This document shows positions 4,343-5,527 of a stretch of DNA of 5,527 bases, piece after piece. The DNA lies in assembly GCA_016790385.1 (NCBI GenBank), contig JAEUNV010000237.1:1-5527 (forward strand), in the 5' to 3' direction. How positions within the stretch are numbered: position 1 is the first letter of the stretch; every line of letters begins with the position of its first letter. The stretch is from Zoogloea sp. GTDB lineage: Bacteria; Pseudomonadota; Gammaproteobacteria; Burkholderiales; Rhodocyclaceae. The notes beneath the pieces are model-generated. The model did no database searches. It was not told where the DNA came from and saw only the letters and a program-made list of their open reading frames with translations. A program made the position numbers and the translations under genes.

Positions 4343-5527
4343 TCAGGCTTTGATCACGGCTGCAATGGCGTCGGCGACGTAATCCAGATTCTTGCTGTTC
4401 AGTGCCGCCAGACAGATCCGCCCGGTACCGACGGCGTAAATGCCGAACTCGTCCTTCATGCGCTCCACCTGGGGCGTGGTGAGCCCGGTGTAGGAGAACA
4501 TGCCGCGCTGCTTGATCACGAAGGAGAAGTCCTGGTCGACCTTACGGGCGGCCAGTTGCTCAACCAGGCCGGTACGCATGGCTCGGATGCGGTCACGCAT
4601 GCCGGCCAGTTCGGTTTCCCATTCCTGGCGCAGCGCCGGGGTGGACAGTACGGCAGCCACGATGGCTCCGCCATGGATCGGCGGGTTGGAGTAGTTGGTG
4701 CGGATCACGCGCTTGAGCTGGGACAGCACGCGGGCGGACTCGTCCTTGCTCTGGGTGACGATGGACAGGGCGCCGACGCGCTCGCCATAGAGCGAAAAGC
4801 TTTTGGAAAAAGAGCTGGACACGAAGAAGGACAGGCCGGAGGCCGAGAACAGGTTCACCGCCACCGCGTCCGGCTCGATACCGTCGGCAAAGCCTTGGTA
4901 GGCCATGTCGAGGAAGGGAATCAGGCCACGGTTGGCACAGGCCTTTACCACTTCGGCCCACTGGGCTTCGGTGAGGTCGGCGCCGGTGGGGTTGTGGCAA
5001 CAGGCGTGCAGCACGATCACCGAGCCGGCCGGCAGGCTGTTGAGCTTGGCGATCATGGCCTCGGCGTTGGCGCCGCGGGTTTCAGGGTTGTAGTACGGGT
5101 AGGTGTCCACGGGGAAGCCGGCAGCCTCGAACAGGGCGCGGTGGTTCTCCCAGGATGGGTCAGAGATATAAACGGTGGCGCCCGGCACGACCCGCTTGAT
5201 CAGATCGGCGCCGATGCGCAGGGCGCCCGTGCCACCAAGGGCCTGGGCGGTGACTACCCGGCCGTCACGGATGATGGCGCTGTCTGCACCGAACAGCAGG
5301 TTCTGAACGGCATTGTTGTAGGCGACCGGCCCTTCGATGGGCTGATAACCCCGCGGCGGTGCGGCCTCAAGGCGGGCCTTTTCGGCCGTCTTGACGGCGC
5401 CCAGCAGGGGGATCTTGCCGTTGTCGTCGAAGTAAACGCCAACGCCGAGGTTGACCTTGGTGCTGCGGGTATCCGCGTTGAAGGCTTCATTCAGGCCGAG
5501 AATCGGATCGCGGGGGGCCATTTCCAC
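4343..5527 (-). CDS. aspC: class I aspartate/aromatic aminotransferase (start beyond window edge)
   Basis: A PLP-dependent fold-type I transaminase, cytoplasmic, interconverting aspartate and oxaloacetate (or aromatic amino acids and their keto acids) with 2-oxoglutarate/glutamate. Numbering from the first codon in the window: DPSWENH (W126) stacks on the cofactor, CCHNPTG gives N179, FLDMAYQGF gives D207 and Y210 that bind the pyridine ring, SSSFSKSFSLYGERVG holds the Schiff-base lysine K242 and phosphate-binding R250, and GTGRICLAALN holds R370 that binds the substrate carboxylate. All catalytic residues are present and the C-terminus is complete. The first in-window codon is GTG, directly followed by an ATG (5519-5521), with no room to see a ribosome binding site. 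Relatives carry several residues before EMAPRDP, so I take the true start to lie just outside. AspC versus TyrB substrate preference cannot be told from sequence, so the symbol is provisional. Confidence 0.96.
   Translation of the reverse strand: MEMAPRDPILGLNEAFNADTRSTKVNLGVGVYFDDNGKIPLLGAVKTAEKARLEAAPPRGYQPIEGPVAYNNAVQNLLFGADSAIIRDGRVVTAQALGGTGALRIGADLIKRVVPGATVYISDPSWENHRALFEAAGFPVDTYPYYNPETRGANAEAMIAKLNSLPAGSVIVLHACCHNPTGADLTEAQWAEVVKACANRGLIPFLDMAYQGFADGIEPDAVAVNLFSASGLSFFVSSSFSKSFSLYGERVGALSIVTQSKDESARVLSQLKRVIRTNYSNPPIHGGAIVAAVLSTPALRQEWETELAGMRDRIRAMRTGLVEQLAARKVDQDFSFVIKQRGMFSYTGLTTPQVERMKDEFGIYAVGTGRICLAALNSKNLDYVADAIAAVIKA

Noticed and set aside
1..5527. CRISPR arrays, IS ends or tandem repeats
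   Set aside because: Apart from the two tRNA-Asn units and the small inverted repeats listed, no regular repeat or transposase signature was seen.

Overview
The window looks like a fairly GC-rich chromosomal segment of a Proteobacterium. The aminotransferase at the right edge (read from residue 2 as EMAPRDPILGLNEAFN...) and the aminotransferase/tRNA-Asn pairing most resemble, from memory, betaproteobacteria of the Rhodocyclales kind. No search was run, so this placement is tentative.

Layout. Positions 1-300 hold no gene I can support. A tRNA-Asn(GTT) gene lies on the minus strand at 345-420, with its own terminator (301-340) and sigma70-type promoter (433-461). A 3.7 kb block of metalloid-handling genes follows. 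On the minus strand a DUF318/ArsP-type permease (731-2203) is followed 2 bp later by a small CxxC thioredoxin-like protein (483-728). Diverging from it on the plus strand, an ACR3-type arsenite exporter (2469-3491) overlaps by 8 bp a SigZ-like ECF sigma factor (3484-4128). The roughly 265 bp between the two operons carries overlapping candidate -10 boxes under an imperfect TTTCAA-N14-TTGAAA palindrome. A second tRNA-Asn unit (promoter 4261-4289, tRNA 4173-4248, terminator 4129-4165) follows. The last gene is a class I aspartate/aromatic aminotransferase on the minus strand (4343-5527), cut by the window end just before its start codon.

How it fits together. The four central genes read as one divergent arsenic or organoarsenical export module. 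ACR3 would extrude As(III), the permease may extrude an organic or other metalloid species, the thioredoxin-like protein may supply dithiol chemistry, and the sigma factor is a candidate regulator. No arsR or arsC is present in the window. The sigma factor has no adjacent anti-sigma gene and ends in a tail with three cysteines.

The module sits between two complete tRNA-Asn transcription units, whose 77 bp identical cores form direct repeats 3828 bp apart. The aminotransferase and the tRNAs look like core genome. The module looks like an insertion between tandem tRNA genes.
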